Source of the DNA: Marasmius tenuissimus
Lineage: Eukaryota; Basidiomycota; Agaricomycetes; Agaricales; Marasmiaceae
NCBI GenBank assembly: GCA_029532415.1
Contig: JAQOTA010000053.1
Span: 2,666,001-2,730,000 of the forward strand
Length of the DNA stretch: 64,000 bases
Reading direction: 5' to 3'
Both the position numbers and the translations under genes were made by a program. The notes below the pieces were generated by a model. That model was given only the letters and a program-made list of their open reading frames with translations, searched no databases and had not been told where the DNA came from. This document shows, piece after piece, positions 59,374-64,000 of this stretch. The stretch's first letter is position 1; each line of letters starts with the position of its first letter.

Positions 59374-61213
59374 ATGGCTTTGGCTGCTCTGAAGGAGAAG
59401 TTGGAAAATTGGGAAGAGGCCGTCAATGCGTTCCACAGTGAAGATTATGAAGGAGCACTATCGATATTCCAGGTGGGTATTTAAGGCCTTTCTTACTGGT
59501 ATACATACGTGCATGGCTCAACAAGACACAGTCGATGGAACCGAGCTCTCAAATAGCCATGAACATAGGCTTTATATGTACTATCCAGGGAGACGAGGAG
59601 AACGCTTTGAGACAATACACGACGGCCATTACCCGAGACTCGTACCTTGCACTAGCGTGAGCCTCCAATCTAACTGATCGCTGTCTACCATGACTGAACG
59701 GTGGATATAGTTACTTCGAGCGAGGTGTGTCCTATTACAAGACCGGGAAACTTGGGGAGGCAGAGGCAGATTTCTGTACTGCAGAAGTCATGATGAAGGG
59801 GAAACCCTCCTGGTACGCCGAGATCGTCGACTGGCAAGTTCGTATGTTCAAACCTGTTCCTTCTAGGTCATATAGCGCAGCGGGTCTGGAGTTCACACTG
59901 TTCAGTGCGGAAATCTTATTCAACAAAGCACTGGTTCTCGTCAAGTCCGGGCGTGAGCAAGAGGCTATGACAATTCTTCGAAGGGCCGATGGCTTGCAGA
60001 CAACACTCGAACACCATGCGATCAAAGACGCGATAGAGAATATCAAGGGGGATTACACTATGTTCTCAGTGGTAGGGTCCACCAAGCACTTTCTTCATGT
60101 GTCATTCTAACCGCAAACCCAGACCACCAAGCACCCGGTCGCGATATATCATCCTGCTCCAGAGAAGATGAAGTTTTTGAAGAACTATCGATTATCTCAA
60201 CCTCTGTCCAGTGCTGGAACGCCGTCTATTCTCCCCAGTGCCAGCTCGCCTGACCTCGGCAAAGTCAGCTTTACCTCTGACCATGATCATGATGACGATT
60301 CCGACACCTGCGCCGGTTCATCGGAGAGTTTGCCTCTAGAGAAGACGAAACAGTTCCTAACCGCCCCGCGCTCTAGCATGGGAAGCATGTCTACTGTGCT
60401 CGCATCAAGCTCCAGTACACCCTGTGCGTTCTATTTTGTTAGCATTCGTTCGAGACTGATATCTTGATCAGCACCTCCCACACGGTCAGAGCTCGCCAGA
60501 GTTGTCGGAATTGACATGATCACACCGACAACCGAAATCTCCACGATCCCCTGCGCTGGCATTCGCATATGTCACGGCAGACTTGTTGGACTGATGGCAT
60601 GGAGGCTCGTAGTTTCCCTATACGACCAGAAGGAAGGCACAACCCGGAGACAACAGATGAAACAAAGACATTGGAAGGATGTACCGCTCGGAAAGTCCGT
60701 GATCACCAATTTCATTCTGGATACCGGCTGTGCTATGAGTCCTATACCTCAAGAAACGCTCCGAGCACTCGGTTATCGCGGGAGTTACAGAGGTGAACTT
60801 TCAGCGCTCGTATCTTCCACTGATTGATTTCCGCTCATGCTCATCTCTGTTCATTCGGAATAGCGGGAACTGAGGTGATGCTTCGGATTCAAGGCGTCCC
60901 GACGAAGTGCGTTATAGCAGAGATGGGCGAAGCGGGGAGACTGGGATCGCAATTCATGACATCCGGTTCTCTGACCTTCTACTTTGCGCAGAAAATTGAT
61001 GCACCTGTGCTTTATGGTGAATACCTTCTCACGTATGCACCAGGTTTGATGTAAACTGACGTACTCTCGTCCTTAGTTGCTGACGAGTCTGGAAACGGTC
61101 CTTCGGATATTCCGCGAACGGTTGAGCCAGACCGGAAATCCCGTCGTATCTCGATTAGGGACGGTGTGACGGCTCTGATGAACTCTTTCTCGTTGAGGTT
61201 ATCTTCCAACTGA
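59374..61213 (+). CDS. NoxR-like TPR protein fused to retropepsin-like domain
   Basis: Eight exons (59374-59472, 59532-59656, 59711-59812, 59867-60071, 60123-60423, 60472-60792, 60864-61016, 61077-61213) with matching phases give 480 residues. The first 180 or so resemble fungal NoxR/p67phox TPRs: EDYEGALSIFQ, QIAMNIGFICTIQGDEENAL, LALAYFERGVSYYKTGKL, then GLEFTLFSAEILFNKAL and DYTMFSV, matching the activation segment before PVAIYHPAPEKMKFLKNY. A Ser-rich linker (residues 195-290) follows. From about residue 350 is a retropepsin-like domain: VITNFILDTGCAMSPIPQET (Asp361 of DTG), LRALGYRGS, GTEVMLRIQG, GEAGRLGSQFMTSGSLTFYF and APVLYV. NoxR normally ends in a PB1 domain; none is seen. The role could be Nox regulation, proteolysis or both; I cannot tell. 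Confidence 0.85.
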
Positions 61214-61641
61214 AACGCTCGGGATCACCTACACGCAAATAACAATGGATGGACATCGCTGTATCTAACATATGTATTTTGTGGGCTTTTGGCATAGACA
61301 TTTAACTCGTTAACATATTTATGAACGGAGGGTAATTGGCTCCTTGGGTCACCAAGTTGAGCACCTGTACCCCACTCCTTTCTGTCTGCTATAGTAAACA
61401 GCAACCTTGAAGGCTCAGGAGACTAATTTATGGTTGGATATCATATATTCCGGTGTTATGTATATCTACACTAAGATAGAACGTGTCTTGTGGTGGAAGT
61501 AATCTATCCAGGAGGTCAAGCAGTAGCTATGGTATCTAAGTCACGAATACAGTAAGGAATATCTATCAGTCATGCTCTATGGAGGATACTTGTTACAATC
61601 GGGTATGAAAGTCTAAGCAGTCTTAGAGGTTGACCTCAAAT
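61214..61641. other. Convergent 3' intergenic region
   Basis: About 430 bp, AT-rich, between two converging stops. No gene or repeat seen; likely 3' UTRs. Confidence 0.5.
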
Positions 61642-63459
61642 TTAGAGGAGCATGAGGACGACGGCGGAGAAGAACAGTGCTGCAGCAGGTACATGGACAC
61701 GTACGGTTGGTGGGGAACTGTTGTTTCCGCCAGAGGCTCCACCACCTTCAGTACCGTTCCCACTTGACGAGTCGGGGCTAAGGTTGTCCTTGCTATCGTC
61801 ACAAAACGCACATGTCGTCTGCATTGACGCATAGTCACCGGGTCTCCACCCTGTTGGCATCTGCCCCGAGCTGAACAGCGCCGCTCTGCCCAACGCACCT
61901 CCAAACACTGACTCCGCGTCATGCATAGCGTCCTCAACGACAATTAACCTGGCCCCAATGCCGCGCGCCTTGCTGGTGACGTTAGACCAGTTGGGCAGGC
62001 TCTTGAACGCAGGCGTGTTGTTGAAGTGCTCCGAGAAGAGCTGCACAGGCTCAGGCGTACGCGCGAGGGTGTTGATATACGTCCACCACGCGAGGTTGCG
62101 GCTGCGCCTTGCCTCACCCCCCTGCATACGGGCGGGGCAGTACTGATCGCCGTTGGGAAGGGTGTCGTTGCCCGCAACGAGCAAGACAATGTCGCGGTTT
62201 ATGTACTTTTCGAAGTACTGGAAGGGGGTCTTGTTCCCGCTGCTTTGGGTGCCGTTGAAATTCCTACGTCACAACAGAACCGGTTAGATGGGGTGCTTTT
62301 GCAAGTCGAGGTGTGACAGATTGTACGAACCTGTACCCATATCTCCACGTATTCCAGAAAACGCAAGAAGGGTCGCCGCTATGGTCCTCAACGGGCCTAT
62401 CCTCAGTGAAGTAGGCGTTCGTACTCGGGTCACCGATGATGTACCGTAGGTGCACGCCTTCTGGGGCGTCAGCACCGACGGCGGCGTAACGCGCAATGAG
62501 CTGTCCGCCGCCGCCGTGACCGATGAGGGTTATGTTCATTACAGAAGGGTACATGTCCTTGTTAGAGAAATCATCGATGATCGCGTCGAGCGCGTCCATA
62601 GAGGTGACATTGGTGCCCTTGGGGTGACTCGCAGTGTCACCGGCTTGCCATGCATTGACATCTTCAAAGGCGAGTTGAGAGCTGGTGTATTGCTGAAACA
62701 CACGAATCAGTTAATCCCTCGTAAAATTGCGCGATCGAAAAATGAATGGTGTTGAGATGAGGTGAGGACTCACGCCTTTGTTGTACTTTTCTGAGAAGAA
62801 TTGCGGTGCGATAACGAAGGATTTGGGGTCTGCACCTGAGTACTCGTCATTCACCGCCTTCTTCAAGGCGTCGCTCATGATCTCCCAGTAGGTCGCGCCA
62901 TTACGAAGACGTCCTGTATTGGTATGATTCAGTACGCAAGGTCGAGGAAAGGGAATAATGGAAGAAAAGAAATCGAAGATACGAAATCAGACTATCGCGC
63001 CGTGTTCTTCAGAAGTACTACTGACCATGAACCATGATGAACGCATGTGTTGCATCTGCCCGTTGGTCCGTGAGCGGATCTGACCAGAAAACGGGAATCT
63101 GCTCGCCCCCACGGCCGACATTGACGTCCTTGATACGTGCACCACTTGGTGCTGAGAGACGGTCATGATCCTTATCGAGGCAAAGGTAGGATAAGGATGG
63201 GTAGAGTTCCAAGTGCCAATGGTGAGTTATTGGTAATGAATATTGATGAATGGTCAGATCCTGACAATTAAGACAAGAACATGGCACATACCTCGCCTTC
63301 ATTGTTGTCCTGGTTGGAGAACTTCGTGAAAGCATCTCGACGCGATAGTCTATCGGGTACAGCAGAGTCTTGAAGACCATAAGCACATTGCAAACCGAGT
63401 CCCAGAAGTAAAGTGAAGTAAACCAGGGATGTTGAGAGGGATTTAAGTGGCGCAGGCAT
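61642..63459 (-). CDS. Secreted alpha/beta-hydrolase-like protein, GPI-type tail
   Basis: N-terminal signal peptide (SLSTSLVYFTLLLGLGLQCAYG). The mature protein has the alpha/beta-hydrolase layout: ATHAFIMVHGRLRNGATYW (oxyanion and first strand), SFVIAPQFFSEKYNKG, ITLIGHGGGGQLIARYAAVG where the nucleophile Ser of GHSxG is replaced by Gly, DIVLLVAGNDTLPNGDQYC (candidate acid) and LIVVEDAMHDAESVFGG (candidate His). The tail has Cys pair TTCAFCDD, a Ser/Gly/Asn-rich stretch (SSSGNGTEGGGASGGNNSSP) and a hydrophobic C-terminus (VPAAALFFSAVVLMLL), which fits a GPI anchor signal. Probably at the cell surface. Without the Ser nucleophile it may be a non-catalytic hydrolase relative. About five short introns. 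Confidence 0.85.
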
Positions 63460-63732
63460 GGAAAAGCGAGAGTTTTCGACCGCTAGAAGTCAGAGAGGGT
63501 TTCGTTCAAGGAGGGTGATCGTTATAAGCTGCACCAGGCCTATGGTGCTGCGGAGAAAGGAGCGTGAGGGGAAAATGAGAAAGAGAATGTTGCGTACATA
63601 GCCAGAGTGAGCGTGGAGTCCATGATCGCCTAGTCTTCTTCACACACAGCCGAATTCCGATTGTTTAGGACCACGTGAGATCACCACCTCTTAACCTCAT
63701 CCGCACTGAGCGCGTTATTCTCATTATTGAGG

Positions 63733-64000
63733 ATGCTCAAAGCATCCATTAGCTCTAATGGGAATGCCGGGGCACTGACTCGAAGAACTCTTGCTCATGT
63801 ATACTTCAGGTACGCTATGCAAGCAATTGTCCCCCCCGGAAATATGTTCGGTCCCGAATCGAAAACCAGCCGTTCCATTCAAAAAGGTCTTGGGCGTACC
63901 CGATCCCGCAGCCAGCTGATCCTCGTTCAAACATCTCCTGTTCTTTTCACATCACTGTAAGTTATTTTTCCTTGAATCTCACCACATATCTTCCACGCTA
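63733..64000 (+). CDS. Possible 5' end of a gene, cut by window edge
   Basis: An ATG at 63733 opens a frame MLKASISSNGNAGALTRRTL that lacks acidic residues and is Ser/Arg-rich, like a mitochondrial presequence. It runs to a GTAAGT donor at 63957, so the CDS would continue past the window. No family is recognised. It is divergent from the hydrolase gene, about 270 bp away. It could equally be chance. Confidence 0.3.

Noticed and set aside
60472..61016. Retrotransposon remnant supplying the protease domain
   Set aside because: No reverse transcriptase, RNase H, integrase or terminal repeats nearby, and the domain contains introns in phase with the rest of the gene.
59374..61213. Two separate genes, a TPR protein and a short protease
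   Set aside because: The frames join in phase across normal GT-AG introns, no stop-and-start gap exists, and NoxR-like homology continues past the junction. Kept as one gene, with the test stated.

Overview
The window looks like a gene-dense stretch of a filamentous basidiomycete genome, most likely Agaricomycetes. Most genes are split by many introns of about 50-60 nt with GT(A/G)NGT donors, and genes lie close together on both strands. The families fit a wood- or litter-associated mushroom-forming fungus: glyoxal oxidase, GH28, GH79, a XlnR-like Zn2Cys6 factor, a NoxB-type NADPH oxidase and a copper-fist factor. Gene models were spliced by eye by joining reading frames at GT/AG sites, so outer coordinates are firmer than some inner exon edges.

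Layout. 0-7 kb: an uncharacterised Cys/His-motif protein (+), NADPH oxidase NoxB (-), and a GH28 pectinase (-). 7.6-16 kb: glyoxal oxidase (+), purine nucleoside phosphorylase (-), URM1 (-) divergent from RTF1 (+), and Hikeshi/OPI10 (+). 16-27 kb: a XlnR-like transcription factor (-) and an Sds3/Dep1-type HDAC-complex protein (-). 28-35 kb: a CCC1/VIT1 iron transporter (+), a CaMK-type kinase (-), and alanine aminotransferase (-). 35-39 kb: an intron-containing tRNA-Ser(CGA), a Su(z)12/VEFS-box protein (-), and a small heat-shock protein (-) with two perfect heat-shock elements upstream. 39.7-47.3 kb: two tandem amidases (-) and a GH79 beta-glucuronidase (-). 48-54 kb: ubiquitin-L40 fusion (-), a gene-poor stretch of about 2.9 kb, and a copper-fist regulator (+). 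55-59 kb: tRNA-Ser(AGA), HMG-CoA lyase (+), a third amidase (-), and an intron-containing tRNA-Arg(TCG). 59-64 kb: a NoxR/p67phox-like TPR protein fused to a retropepsin-like domain (+), a GPI-type secreted alpha/beta-hydrolase-like protein (-), and the possible start of another gene.

How the genes relate. Most neighbours are unrelated housekeeping and regulatory genes, as usual in fungi. There are three links worth noting. First, a NoxB catalytic subunit and a NoxR-like TPR protein are both present, about 55 kb apart. Second, secreted plant-biomass enzymes (GH28, glyoxal oxidase, GH79) lie in the same window as a XlnR-like regulator; glyoxal oxidase makes H2O2 and needs copper. Third, three amidase paralogues lie within 19 kb, two of them adjacent. 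The most unusual items are the TPR-retropepsin fusion, a 6-nt micro-exon carrying a metal-ligand His in HMG-CoA lyase, a copper-fist gene whose first coding exon is only the ATG, and an amidase that appears to have lost its N-terminal extension to a stop codon while using a new TATA box in the same stretch.
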